From assembly GCF_013409935.1 (NCBI RefSeq), contig NZ_JACCCO010000002.1, positions 1,054,001 through 1,118,000 of the forward strand: DNA of 64,000 bases, given 5' to 3'. This document shows, piece by piece, positions 51,130-60,214 of this stretch; the first letter of the stretch is position 1; every line of letters begins with the position of its first letter. A program made the translations under genes and the position numbers. Source of the DNA: Streptosporangium sandarakinum. Its GTDB lineage: Bacteria > Actinomycetota > Actinomycetes > Streptosporangiales > Streptosporangiaceae. The notes under the pieces were generated by a model. That model was not told where the DNA came from and made no database searches. It saw nothing but the letters and a program-made list of their open reading frames with translations.

Positions 51130-52302
51130 ATGGAGCAGAGTCCCCGGCACGTCCCGGACCCGCTCGCACGGTTCCGCTCGGCGGCGGCGGACCGCGAGGC
51201 GGCCGGGCTGAGGCGGGCCCTGCGCCCCCGCACCCCGGACGACGACGGCATGATCGACCTGGCCTCCAACGACTATCTCGGCCTGGCCAGGGACGCCCGC
51301 CTCGCCGAGGCCGCCGCGGCGGCCGTCCGCGCCTGGGGCACCGGCTCCACCGGCTCCCGCCTGGTCACCGGCTCCACCGCGCTGCACGCCGAACTGGAGG
51401 CCGATCTGTGCGCCTTCACCGGCTCCCCCGCCGCGCTGGTGTTCTCCTCCGGCTATCTCGCCAACCTCGCCGCGGTCGCGGCCCTGGGCCGGGACGCGCT
51501 GGTGGTCTCCGACGCCGGCAACCACGCCTCCATCGTCGACGCCTGCCGGCTGTCGCGTTCGCGCGTGGTCGTCACCCCGCACGGCGACGTCGGGGCGGTG
51601 GAGAAGGCCCTCGCGGGGCGGGCGGAGGAGCACGCGGTCGTGGTCACCGACGCGCTCTTCTCCGTCGACGGCGATCTCGCCCCCCTCGCGGAGCTCCACG
51701 AGGTCACCGTACGGCACGGCGCGCTGCTCGTCGTCGACGAGGCCCACTCGCTCGGCGTGCTGGGCCCCGGCGGCCGGGGCGCGGTGTACGAGGCGGGTCT
51801 GGCCGGTGAACGCGGTGTTGTGAAAACGATCACACTCTCCAAGTCCCTGGGCTCCCAGGGAGGGGCCGTGCTCGGGGCTCCCGAGGTGATCCAGACCCTG
51901 CTCGACACGGGTCGCCCGTTCATCTTCGACACCGGCCTGGCGCCCGCCTGCGTTGCGGCTGCACTCGCCGCTCTGGATATCCTTCGGAACCAGCCCGAAC
52001 TGCCCGGACGCGTGCGAGCCAGGGCGAGGGAGCTGGCCTCGACGGCCCGCGAACTCGGCCTGGAGACGAACGACCCGGCGGGTGCGGTCGTCCCGATCGT
52101 GCTCGGCCATCCCGAGACGGCGCTTCGGGCCGCCCTCATCTTCGCGGAGCACGGAGTGCGCGCCGGATGCTTCCGGCCGCCCTCGGTGCCGGTCGGCCGC
52201 TCTTGCCTGCGGCTTACCGCGCGGGCCAATCTGACTTCCGATGAACTTGCGGTGACCGGGGACGCACTCACCGCCGTGGCCGAGATGAAGGTGACCATGT
52301 GA
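51130..52302 (+). CDS. bioF: 8-amino-7-oxononanoate synthase
   Basis: 390 residues of the alpha-oxoamine synthase family: DLASNDYLGLARD, GTGSTGSRLVTGSTALHAEL, VDEAHSLGVLGPGGRG and KTITLSKSLGSQGG, where the Lys of TLSK binds PLP. It condenses pimeloyl-ACP/CoA with alanine in biotin synthesis. ATG 51130 has GAAGGA seven bases upstream. It is followed by the GntR gene (76-base gap) and then bioD. bioA and bioB are not in the window. Confidence 0.93.
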   Translation: MEQSPRHVPDPLARFRSAAADREAAGLRRALRPRTPDDDGMIDLASNDYLGLARDARLAEAAAAAVRAWGTGSTGSRLVTGSTALHAELEADLCAFTGSPAALVFSSGYLANLAAVAALGRDALVVSDAGNHASIVDACRLSRSRVVVTPHGDVGAVEKALAGRAEEHAVVVTDALFSVDGDLAPLAELHEVTVRHGALLVVDEAHSLGVLGPGGRGAVYEAGLAGERGVVKTITLSKSLGSQGGAVLGAPEVIQTLLDTGRPFIFDTGLAPACVAAALAALDILRNQPELPGRVRARARELASTARELGLETNDPAGAVVPIVLGHPETALRAALIFAEHGVRAGCFRPPSVPVGRSCLRLTARANLTSDELAVTGDALTAVAEMKVTM

Positions 52303-52378
52303 GTGAGCGAAGCGGACGGGTCCGGCGGGCCCGGTACTTCGGGCACGCCCGTTCCAAGCCGTCCGGTGAGGTGCTGCC

Positions 52379-53098
52379 GTGACGGACGAGTCCCCCCGGA
52401 TCCCGAAATACTACGACGTCAAGCGCAACCTGCTCACGCTCACCAAGAGCCTGCCCGCGGGCAGTGCGCTTCCCCCCGAGCGGACGCTCGCCGTGCGCTT
52501 CGAGACCTCCCGCACCACCGTGCGCCAGGCCCTGTCGGAGCTGGTGGTCGAAGGCCGTCTGGTGCGCATCCAGGGCAAGGGGACGTTCGTCGCGCAGCCC
52601 AAGGTCGCCCAGGTCCTCCAGCTCACCTCCTACACCGGTGACCTGCGGACCGTCGGACTGGAGCCGGACACCAAGATCCTCGACATCAGCTACGTCACCG
52701 CCGACGAGCCGCTGGCCCGCCGCCTGGCGATCAACCCCGGCGGGCGGGTGCTGCGCATCCACCGGCTGCGCCTGGCCAACGGCGAGCCGATGTCGATCGA
52801 CACCACCCACCTGTCGGCCCGGCGCTTCCCCAGGCTCCGGCGCGAGCTGGAGGTGCACTCCTCGCTGTACGAGACGCTGCACAACGCCTACAACGTGCGG
52901 CTGACCGACGCCGAGGAGATCATCGAGACCGTGCTGGCCACGCCGTACGACGCTCAGGTGCTGGGGGTGGACGTCGGCCTGCCGATGCTCCTGCTCACCC
53001 GGCACGCCTTCGACGCCGAGGGCGACCCGGTGGAGTGGGCGCAGTCCCTCTACCGGGGCGACCGCTACAAGTTCGTCACCCGGCTGCGCCGCCCCTGA
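52379..53098 (+). CDS. GntR/HutC-family regulator, DasR-like
   Basis: 239 residues. The N-terminal winged helix ([39 protein letters not shown]) is followed by a UTRA effector domain ([20 protein letters not shown] to [17 protein letters not shown]). As I recall the Streptomyces DasR sequence, the match is close throughout, including the PKYY start and the final RGDRYKF. DasR senses amino-sugar phosphates and controls chitin and N-acetylglucosamine use and development. Its position between two biotin genes is unusual. GTG 52379; weak ribosome-binding site. Confidence 0.88.
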   Translation: MTDESPRIPKYYDVKRNLLTLTKSLPAGSALPPERTLAVRFETSRTTVRQALSELVVEGRLVRIQGKGTFVAQPKVAQVLQLTSYTGDLRTVGLEPDTKILDISYVTADEPLARRLAINPGGRVLRIHRLRLANGEPMSIDTTHLSARRFPRLRRELEVHSSLYETLHNAYNVRLTDAEEIIETVLATPYDAQVLGVDVGLPMLLLTRHAFDAEGDPVEWAQSLYRGDRYKFVTRLRRP

Positions 53099-53227
53099 CC
53101 GCCGCCCGCGCGGGCGCCGCCCCGCCCGGTCACACCGTACGGCGGGGCGGCGGGGCCGCGCCCTGGCACTCCCGGAAACGTTCCGTGGCCGGGGCGGGGG
53201 AGGCCGGGGCCTCCTAAGGTGAGGGGG

Positions 53228-53950
53228 GTGAGCATTCTCGTGGTCACCGGTACCGACACCGGAGTGGGCAAGACGGTCGTCACCGCGGCCGTGGCGTCGC
53301 TCGCCAGGGAGCGGGGCTCCTCGATCGCCGTGGTGAAGCCCGCGCAGACCGGGGTGGGCGAGAACGAGCCCGGGGACCTCGACGACGTCATCCGGCTGTC
53401 CGGGGTGACGACCACGTTCGAGTTCGCCCGGTTCCCCGACCCGCTGTCCCCGGCGGCGGCCGCCCGCGTGTCGGGCCTGCCGCAGGTCTCCCTGGCCCGC
53501 GCGGCGCTGCGGATCAGGGAGCTGGCCGAGTCGCACCGGCTGGTGGTCGTCGAGGGGGCGGGCGGGCTGCTCGTCCGCTTCGACGAGGAGGGCGCCACCC
53601 TGGCCGACCTGGCCCGGGCCCTGTCCGCGCCGGTGCTCCTGGTGTGCCGGGCCTCCCTGGGCACGCTCAACCACACCGCGCTGACGCTGGAGGCGATGGC
53701 CCACCGGGGGCTCGACCTGGCCGGGGTGGTGATCGGGTCCTGGCCCGCCGAACCCGGCCTGGCCGAGCGGTGCAACGTGGCCGACCTGGAGATGCTGGCC
53801 GCCCGGCCGCTCGCGGGCGCGCTCCCGGAGGGCTCCGGCGCGCTCGACCGCGACTCCTTCGCCCGTACGGCCCGCGCGGGCCTGAGCCCGGCGCTGGGCG
53901 GCGCGTTCGACCCGGCGGTCTTCCGGAGCGGCCTGGGACGCCTGTCGTAG
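53228..53950 (+). CDS. bioD: Dethiobiotin synthase
   Basis: 240 residues. GTDTGVGKTVVTAAV is the P-loop, VVKPAQTGV and VVEGAGGLLVRFDE are the substrate-binding and catalytic blocks, and VLLVCRASLGTLNHTALT completes the family pattern. It closes the ureido ring with ATP and CO2 to make dethiobiotin. The GTG at 53228 is seven bases after TAAGGT, which fits a leaderless start; a GTG at 53219 would add three residues. The third gene of a bioF-gntR-bioD row, probably with its own promoter. Confidence 0.93.
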   Translation: MSILVVTGTDTGVGKTVVTAAVASLARERGSSIAVVKPAQTGVGENEPGDLDDVIRLSGVTTTFEFARFPDPLSPAAAARVSGLPQVSLARAALRIRELAESHRLVVVEGAGGLLVRFDEEGATLADLARALSAPVLLVCRASLGTLNHTALTLEAMAHRGLDLAGVVIGSWPAEPGLAERCNVADLEMLAARPLAGALPEGSGALDRDSFARTARAGLSPALGGAFDPAVFRSGLGRLS

Positions 53951-54051
53951 CGCCGGGACCGCTGCCTGTGGTGATATCCGTACCGGTATGGATCCGGCCT
54001 TAACCGGAATATTGGACAAGGTCAGCCGGATCTGGTGTCCTCATCCTCTCA

Positions 54052-56295
54052 GTGATCTCCGTGACGATCCAGATGAGGAGCCTCGCCGTGCGGCACCCCC
54101 TTGTCCCCTTCCGACCGGCGCCGGACGCCGCTCCCCGCGGCGGGGGCGTCTCGCGCGCCGCGCGCCTCCTGGCCGCGGCGGCCGTCGCGGGCGCGCTGGT
54201 GGCGGGCCTCGCGCTGCCGGCGGTCGGCGGCGCGGGGCTGGCCGTCATCTCGGCGTCCGACGAGCTGAACCTCGCCCCGGCGGACCTCGTCGAGCCGCCT
54301 CTCGCGGAGAAGTCGACGGTGCTGGACGCCCGGGGCAACGTGATCGCCCAGTTCTACGAGGAGTACCGCGAGGTCGTCCCGCTCGACCAGGTGGCCGACG
54401 TGATGAGGACGGCGATCGTCTCGATCGAGGACGACCGCTTCTACGAGCACGGCGCGATCGACCTCGAAGGAACGGTCCGGGCGCTGGCCAGGAACCTGTC
54501 CTCCGGCGGGGTGAGCCAGGGCGGGTCCAGCATCACCCAGCAGTACGTCAAGCAGGTGCTGCTCAACTCCGCCAAGACCGAGCAGGGCAAGGCCAAGGCC
54601 CTGGAGGCCAGCTACGCGCGCAAGCTCAACGAGCTTCGCCACGCGATGGCGGTGGAGAAGAAGTACACCAAGGACCAGATCCTGGAGAAGTACCTCAACA
54701 TCGCCTACTTCGGCGCGGGAGCCAACGGCGTGCAGGCCGCGGCCAAGCGCTTCTTCGGCCGGTCCGCGGCCAGGCTGACCCTGTGGCAGGCCGCCACGCT
54801 GGCGGCGGCCGTGCAGTCGCCCAACGACACCGACCCGAGCCGGGGCGCGGCGTACCAGAAGCGGCTGCTGGAGCGGCGCGACGTGGTGCTGGACCGGATG
54901 GCGGAGCTGGGGAAGATCACCCCGGCCGAGGCCGCCGCGGCGAAGAAGCGGAAGCTCGGCTACCGCGGTACCTCGCTGCCGGGCGGCTGCGAGGCGAGCC
55001 CGTACCCCTACTTCTGCCTCTACGTGCGCAACGAGATCCTCACCGACCCCGCCTTCGGCAAGACCCCGCAGGCCCGCAGCCGGTTCCTCAACCGCGGCGG
55101 CCTGACCATCCACACGACGCTGGACCCGAAGATGCAGGCCGCCGCCGATCGGGCGATCCGGCGGCGGGTGCACGCCTCCGACAACCCGATGGCCGCCGAG
55201 GCCCTGGTGCAGCCGGGCACCGGCGCGATCAAGGCGATGGCGGCCAGCCGCCGCTACGCCTCTCCCGCGCGCCGCAACGAGATCTCCTACAACGCGGTCG
55301 CCGACATGGCGCACGGCGGCCTGACCGGATTCCAGGCCGGCTCGACGTTCAAGACCTTCACGCTGATCACCGCGCTGAAGAAGGGCATGAAGCCCGACCA
55401 GGGCCTGACGGCGGGCGCGGGCTACCGCGCGCCGGGCTACTCGGCGTTCAAGGACTGCGCGGGCGGCAACGTCGGCGACCCGACCTGGACCGTCACCAAC
55501 GACGAGGGCTCGCCCGGGTTCAAGACGCTGCGCACCGGCACCTGGGCGTCGGTCAACACCTTCTTCCTGGAGCTGGAGCAGCGCGTGGGGCTGTGCGACA
55601 CCGTGCGGACCGCCCAGTCGCTGGGCATCAAGCGGGCCGACGGCAAGCCGCTGCGGGAGGTCGAGACCTTCACGCTCGGGGTCAACGAGATGGACCCGGT
55701 GACGGTGGCGAGCGCCTACGCGGCGATCGGGGCGCGCGGGAAGTACTGCCGGCCGATGGCCATCACCCGGATCACCGACCGCGGCGGCAAGGACAGCGTC
55801 TGGCGGCCTCAGTGCCGGCAGGCGCTGGAACCCGAGATCGCCGACGCCACCGCCGACATCCTGTCGGGGGTGTTCACCAGGGGCACCATGCGCAACGTGG
55901 GCGGCATCGGCCGCGACGCCGCGGGCAAGACCGGCACCACCGACGCCTACGCCACCGCCTGGTTCGCCGGGTTCACCCCGGACCTCGCGGGCGCGGTGAG
56001 CATCGGCGACCCGCGCGGCTCGCAGCGGTACAAGCTCACCGGCGTCACCATCGGCGGCCGGTACTACGGCTCCGTCGTCGGCGCCGACCTCCCCGGCCCG
56101 ATCTGGAAGGACACCATGCTGGCCGCGCTGAAGGGCGTCCCCGCCACGTCCTTCCACCCGATCGACCGGGCCCGGTTCAGCGGCTGCGGCGACGGCTGCG
56201 CCCCGCGCAGGCCCACCGGGGAGCGGGACGGCGACCGCGGCGGTGACCGGGGCGGAAACGGGGACGGGAACGGTCAGGTGGAGGTGCTGGGGTGA
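54052..56295 (+). CDS. Class A penicillin-binding protein (transglycosylase/transpeptidase)
   Basis: About 747 residues. A short cytoplasmic N-terminus and one membrane segment (LLAAAAVAGALVAGLALPAV) precede the GT51 domain (SIEDDRFYEHGAIDLEGT, then GGSSITQQYVKQ). The transpeptidase has Ser-x-x-Lys in AGSTFKTF, the S-x-N motif as SVN, and GKTGTTD. It polymerises and cross-links peptidoglycan outside the membrane. The C-terminus is a short Gly/Asp/Arg tail without a PASTA domain. The start is uncertain: GTG 54052, GTG 54061 and ATG 54073 all lack a good ribosome-binding site. Confidence 0.93.
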   Translation: MISVTIQMRSLAVRHPLVPFRPAPDAAPRGGGVSRAARLLAAAAVAGALVAGLALPAVGGAGLAVISASDELNLAPADLVEPPLAEKSTVLDARGNVIAQFYEEYREVVPLDQVADVMRTAIVSIEDDRFYEHGAIDLEGTVRALARNLSSGGVSQGGSSITQQYVKQVLLNSAKTEQGKAKALEASYARKLNELRHAMAVEKKYTKDQILEKYLNIAYFGAGANGVQAAAKRFFGRSAARLTLWQAATLAAAVQSPNDTDPSRGAAYQKRLLERRDVVLDRMAELGKITPAEAAAAKKRKLGYRGTSLPGGCEASPYPYFCLYVRNEILTDPAFGKTPQARSRFLNRGGLTIHTTLDPKMQAAADRAIRRRVHASDNPMAAEALVQPGTGAIKAMAASRRYASPARRNEISYNAVADMAHGGLTGFQAGSTFKTFTLITALKKGMKPDQGLTAGAGYRAPGYSAFKDCAGGNVGDPTWTVTNDEGSPGFKTLRTGTWASVNTFFLELEQRVGLCDTVRTAQSLGIKRADGKPLREVETFTLGVNEMDPVTVASAYAAIGARGKYCRPMAITRITDRGGKDSVWRPQCRQALEPEIADATADILSGVFTRGTMRNVGGIGRDAAGKTGTTDAYATAWFAGFTPDLAGAVSIGDPRGSQRYKLTGVTIGGRYYGSVVGADLPGPIWKDTMLAALKGVPATSFHPIDRARFSGCGDGCAPRRPTGERDGDRGGDRGGNGDGNGQVEVLG

Positions 56296-56485
56296 GCGAG
56301 GGCGCGCACCGCCTCCCGCGTGAGCGCCGGCGTGCCCGCCATGGAGTACCGCACGCGCGGAGCCGGCGGGGTGAACCCGCCGCCGGACCTGCGGACGACC
56401 GCCCCCGGCGGCGTTAGGCGGGACGAATCTGGGCAGGGTGAACAAGCCCTGTCCGGCTAAGTGACTGACTGGTAGGTTGCGCGTT

Positions 56486-58138
56486 ATGGAGTCTCCAAAG
56501 CACGCGGGTGACATCGCCGTCGCCGTCTCCAAGGCATACGGCATCGAGACCATGTTCACCCTTTCCGGCGGACACGTCTTCCCGCTCTACGACGGAGCGG
56601 TCCACGAGGGACTGCCCATCGTCGACGTGAGGCACGAGCAGAGCGCGGTCTTCGCCGCCGAGGCGACCGCCCGGCTGACCCGCAGACCGGGCCTGGCCGT
56701 GCTCACCGCCGGTCCCGGTGTCACCAACGGCGTCAGCGGAGTCGCCACCGCGCACTTCAACGGCTCCCCCGTGGTCGTCATGGGCGGCCGGGCGCCGCAG
56801 TCGCGCTGGGGGGCCGGCGCGCTGCAGGAGATCGACCATCCGCCGCTGTTCGCGCCGATCACCAAGCTGGCCTTCACCGGCTCGGGCCCCGACTCCGTGG
56901 CCGAGGACGTGGAGATGGCCTTCCGCACCGCCCTCGCCCCGCACCGCGGCCCCGTCTTCCTCGACTTCCACATGGACCACCTGTTCGCCGCGGCGCCCCC
57001 GCCGGACCACGCCATCGAGACGCTGACCCCCTCGCCGCTGGAGCCCGACTCCGACGCGCTCGCCGAGGTCGCCCGGCTGCTCGCCGAGGCCGAGCGCCCG
57101 GTGCTGGTCCTGGGCTCCGACGTGTGGATGGACCGCGCCGAGGAGGTCGCCCTGGCCTTCGCCGAGGAGCTCCGCCTGCCGGTCATCCTGAACGGCCAGG
57201 GCCGCGGCATCCTGCCCGCCGGGCACGAGCTGCTGGTCACCCGGGCCCGCGGCATGGCGTTCTCCCAGGCCGACCTGGTGATCGTGGCCGGCGCCCCGCT
57301 CGACTTCCGTCTCGGCTACGGCTGGTTCGGCGGCAAGGACGGCGCCCCGCTCGCCCGGGTCGTCCACCTGGCCGACGCGCCGTCGCAGCTCGCGACGCAC
57401 ATGCAGCCCGCCGCGACCGCCGCGGGCGACATGTCGCTGCTCTTCTGGGGTCTCGGTACGGCCTGCGCCGACGCCGGCGTGTCCCCCAAGACCTACCAGC
57501 CGTGGCTGGCGCGGCTGGCCGAGGCCGCCGCCGCGGCCGTCGCCGGGGACGCCGAGCTGCTGGCGTCCGCCTCCGACCCGATCCACCCGATGCGGATCTA
57601 CGGCGAGCTGAACAAGGTCCTCGCCGACGACGCCGTGGTCATCGGCGACGGGGGCGACTTCGTCTCCTACGCCGGCAAGTACGTCGAGCCCAGGCGGCCG
57701 GGCAACTGGCTCGACCCGGGCCCGTACGGCTGCCTGGGCACCGGCCTGGGATACTCCATCGCCGCCCGGCTGGCCCGCCCCTCCTCACAGGTGGTGCTGC
57801 TGCTCGGCGACGGCGCGGCGGGCTTCTCGCTGATGGACGTCGACACGCTCGTGCGCCACGGCCTGCCGGTGGTGATGATCTGCGGCAACAACGGCATCTG
57901 GGGCCTGGAGAAGCACCCCATGCAGATGCTGTACGGCTACGACGTGGCCGCCGAGCTGCAGCCGCAGTGCCGCTACGACCAGGTGGTCACCGCGCTCGGC
58001 GGCGGCGGCGAGCTCGTCACCGACCCGTCGGAGATCGGCCCGGCGCTGCGCCGCGCGTTCGACTCCGGCGTGCCGTACATGGTGAACATCGCCACCGACC
58101 CGTCCATCGCCTACCCGCGCAACACCACGGGCGTCTGA
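56486..58138 (+). CDS. Thiamine-diphosphate enzyme, acetolactate-synthase-like large subunit
   Basis: 550 residues with the three ThDP-enzyme domains. The N-terminal Pyr domain has TMFTLSGGHVFPLYDG and VRHEQSAVFAAEATAR with the catalytic Glu. The central domain follows. The C-terminal PP domain has LLLGDGAAGFSLMDVDTLVR to ICGNNGIWGLEKHP, where GDG...NN binds ThDP-Mg. It resembles the IlvB/IlvG and oxalyl-CoA-decarboxylase branches; no small subunit or ilvC is adjacent, so branched-chain synthesis is not certain. ATG 56486 is seven bases after TAGGTT, suggesting a leaderless mRNA. Convergent with the PASTA kinase. Confidence 0.9.
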   Translation: MESPKHAGDIAVAVSKAYGIETMFTLSGGHVFPLYDGAVHEGLPIVDVRHEQSAVFAAEATARLTRRPGLAVLTAGPGVTNGVSGVATAHFNGSPVVVMGGRAPQSRWGAGALQEIDHPPLFAPITKLAFTGSGPDSVAEDVEMAFRTALAPHRGPVFLDFHMDHLFAAAPPPDHAIETLTPSPLEPDSDALAEVARLLAEAERPVLVLGSDVWMDRAEEVALAFAEELRLPVILNGQGRGILPAGHELLVTRARGMAFSQADLVIVAGAPLDFRLGYGWFGGKDGAPLARVVHLADAPSQLATHMQPAATAAGDMSLLFWGLGTACADAGVSPKTYQPWLARLAEAAAAAVAGDAELLASASDPIHPMRIYGELNKVLADDAVVIGDGGDFVSYAGKYVEPRRPGNWLDPGPYGCLGTGLGYSIAARLARPSSQVVLLLGDGAAGFSLMDVDTLVRHGLPVVMICGNNGIWGLEKHPMQMLYGYDVAAELQPQCRYDQVVTALGGGGELVTDPSEIGPALRRAFDSGVPYMVNIATDPSIAYPRNTTGV

Positions 58139-58145
58139 CCCGCCG

Positions 58146-58172
58146 GTTCCGGGCGCCATCGGCGCCCGGAAC
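58146..58172. terminator. Bidirectional terminator between the ThDP enzyme and PASTA kinase
   Basis: Perfect 12-base stem GTTCCGGGCGCC / GGCGCCCGGAAC with loop ATC, between two convergent stops. Confidence 0.75.
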
Positions 58173-58228
58173 GCCGGGGCATGGGCGTCGCGGGACCCCG
58201 GAACGTCAGGGCCCGGACGCCCGGCCCG

Positions 58229-59953
58229 TCAGGGCTTGGGCGTCGCGGCCGGGGAGGCCGGCGGCGAGCTCTCCGGGCACTTGGGGTTGGCCAGCACGAT
58301 CTCCACCGGCTTGCGGGGATCCCACTCGGTCCCGGGGGCGGGATCCTGCTCGACCACCCGCACGCACATCTCGTAGTTGATGTCGCCGCTCGCGGTCACC
58401 TTCACCTTCAGGCCGACCTGCCCGAGCCGGCCCTTGGCGGGCTCCGGCTCCAGGCCCCGCACGTCCGGCACCTGCACCTTCTGCACGGTCGGGGTCGGCT
58501 TGGGCGACTTCCTGGGCGTCGGCGTGGTGGACGGCTTCTCGGACGGATCCGGTGTGGGCTCCGTCGTGGGCTCCGGCTCCGTTTCCTCGGTCTCCTCCGG
58601 CTCCGCGCTCGGCCTCGCCGGCTGGCGGTCGACGGTCGGGGTGGGGGACGGCGACTTCGTGCGCCTAGACGTCCTGGGGGGCTTCGAGGGTTGCTCGGAG
58701 GGAGTCGCCGTGGCCTCCGCGGCCAGGTCGGTGTGCGACACCTCGTCGCTGGACGCCATCGCGTTGATGCCCACCGCGCCCAGGCCGCCACAGAGCACGA
58801 CCGCCGCGGCGACCGCGGCGAGCATCCCGCCCCGGCGGCGCGGTCTGCGCCCGGCGCGGCGGCCCCGTCCCCCGGAGGCCGCCTCGACGGCCGCGCCGGA
58901 CGCCGCCGTCGTCGCCGCGGCCGACGCGGCCCCCTGGTGGGCCGTCTGCTGGCCGCCCTGCCAGCCCGCCTGCGGCGCGGACCCCTGCCAACCGGCCTGC
59001 TGCCCGCCCTGGCCCTGCCAGCCCGTCTGCTGGCCGCTCTGGCCCTGCCAGCCGCCCTGTGTGGCGTTCCACCCGGTCTCCGACGGGCCGGGCTGACCGA
59101 ACATCATCGGGCCGGTCTCCGGCCCGAGCTGCCCGGCCTGCCGCGCGGCGGCGCTCATCGCCGCGGCGCTGGGGAAACGCCGGGCCGGGTCCTTCGACAG
59201 CGCCTGCTCCACCAGGGCGCGGATCGCGGGCGGGATGTGCGGGGGCAGCGGCGGCGGGGCCTCCCGGATGTGCTTGAGCGCGATCGTGACGGGCGTGTCG
59301 CCGTCGAACGGCCGCTGCCCGGCGAGGCACTCGTAGGCCACTACGCCCAGCGCGTAGATGTCCACCGCCGGGGTGACCGGCGCGCCCTCGGCCTGCTCGG
59401 GCGCGCAGTAGGCGGCGGTGCCGAGCACCATGCCGGCGTCGGTCAGCCTGCTGGCGGCGTCCGACCTGGCGATGCCGAAGTCGGTGAGCACGAGCATGCC
59501 GTCGGGCCGCACCAGCAGGTTGCCGGGCTTGATGTCGCGGTGGACGATCCCCTGGTCGTGTACGGCCTGCAACGCCGAGGCCGCCTGGGAGATGAGCTCC
59601 ATCGCCGGACCCGGGGCGATGCTCCCCAGCCGGCTCAACAGCCGGTCCAGCGGCTCGCCGTCCACGAACTTCATCACGAGGTAGGCCGTCGCCCCCGCGC
59701 CGGGCACCTCGTGAACACCGTAGTCGTAGACGTCGACGACCCCCGGGTGGTTGATCGTCGCCATGGCCCGGGCCTCGCCCTGGAAGCGCACGAGGAAGCC
59801 GGGGTCGTCGGTACGGCCCGGGAGCAGCACCTTGACGGCGACGGTCCGGGCCAGAACCGTGTCCTCGCCGCGCCAGACCTCGCCCATGCCACCGGCGCCG
59901 ATGCGGGTATCCAGGCGATACCGCCCCGCCAGCGTCGTGCCTTGGGCCACCAT
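58229..59953 (-). CDS. PASTA-domain Ser/Thr protein kinase (PknB-like)
   Basis: 574 residues. The kinase domain spans about 10-275: GRYRLDTRIGAGGMGEVWRG (P-loop), VAVKVLLPG (Lys), IVHRDIKPGNLL and LTDFGIARSD. A low-complexity stretch with repeated GWQGQ(S/G)GQQ units follows, then a basic anchor, one membrane segment (LAAVAAAVVLCGGLGAVGIN), a Pro/Thr/Glu-rich spacer and a single PASTA domain (VQVPDVRGLEPEPAKGRL to EQDPAPGTEWD). PASTA domains sense muropeptides; such kinases control wall growth. Mycobacterial PknB has four PASTA repeats, so one is few. ATG 59953 follows GGGGGAG. The direct repeat at 60023 lies just upstream. Confidence 0.93.
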   Translation of the reverse strand: MVAQGTTLAGRYRLDTRIGAGGMGEVWRGEDTVLARTVAVKVLLPGRTDDPGFLVRFQGEARAMATINHPGVVDVYDYGVHEVPGAGATAYLVMKFVDGEPLDRLLSRLGSIAPGPAMELISQAASALQAVHDQGIVHRDIKPGNLLVRPDGMLVLTDFGIARSDAASRLTDAGMVLGTAAYCAPEQAEGAPVTPAVDIYALGVVAYECLAGQRPFDGDTPVTIALKHIREAPPPLPPHIPPAIRALVEQALSKDPARRFPSAAAMSAAARQAGQLGPETGPMMFGQPGPSETGWNATQGGWQGQSGQQTGWQGQGGQQAGWQGSAPQAGWQGGQQTAHQGAASAAATTAASGAAVEAASGGRGRRAGRRPRRRGGMLAAVAAAVVLCGGLGAVGINAMASSDEVSHTDLAAEATATPSEQPSKPPRTSRRTKSPSPTPTVDRQPARPSAEPEETEETEPEPTTEPTPDPSEKPSTTPTPRKSPKPTPTVQKVQVPDVRGLEPEPAKGRLGQVGLKVKVTASGDINYEMCVRVVEQDPAPGTEWDPRKPVEIVLANPKCPESSPPASPAATPKP

Positions 59954-60022
59954 TACTCCCCCGTAACCCTTCCCGCTCCCACCCCAGGATTCTCCAAGAA
60001 AGCGGATCCGTATCGCGTCACC

Positions 60023-60039
60023 GTAACGCCACGGTAACG
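60023..60039 (-). promoter_or_regulatory. GTAACG-N5-GTAACG repeat before the PASTA kinase
   Basis: Hexamers GTAACG at 60023-60028 and 60034-60039 have an 11-base period, 70-86 bases before the kinase start. On the coding strand they read CGTTAC. This is the same layout as before protease B (35112). OmpR-family activators such as MtrA use 11-base direct repeats, and MtrA is known to control cell-wall genes; the assignment is inference. Confidence 0.55.
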
Positions 60040-60214
60040 AAACCCTGCATGCCGGATACCTCACAAACAAGACGCGTGCCGTAGCATCGCACAAAACTCA
60101 CAGCTTTTGCGGAGACTTGTACACCTTGCCCGACTCGTGAGGATAAGGGGAAATCTTCGGTGGTCCCCCAACCGGACGTGATGATCACGGGGGACGGACC
60201 CTAAGCTGGCGCGC

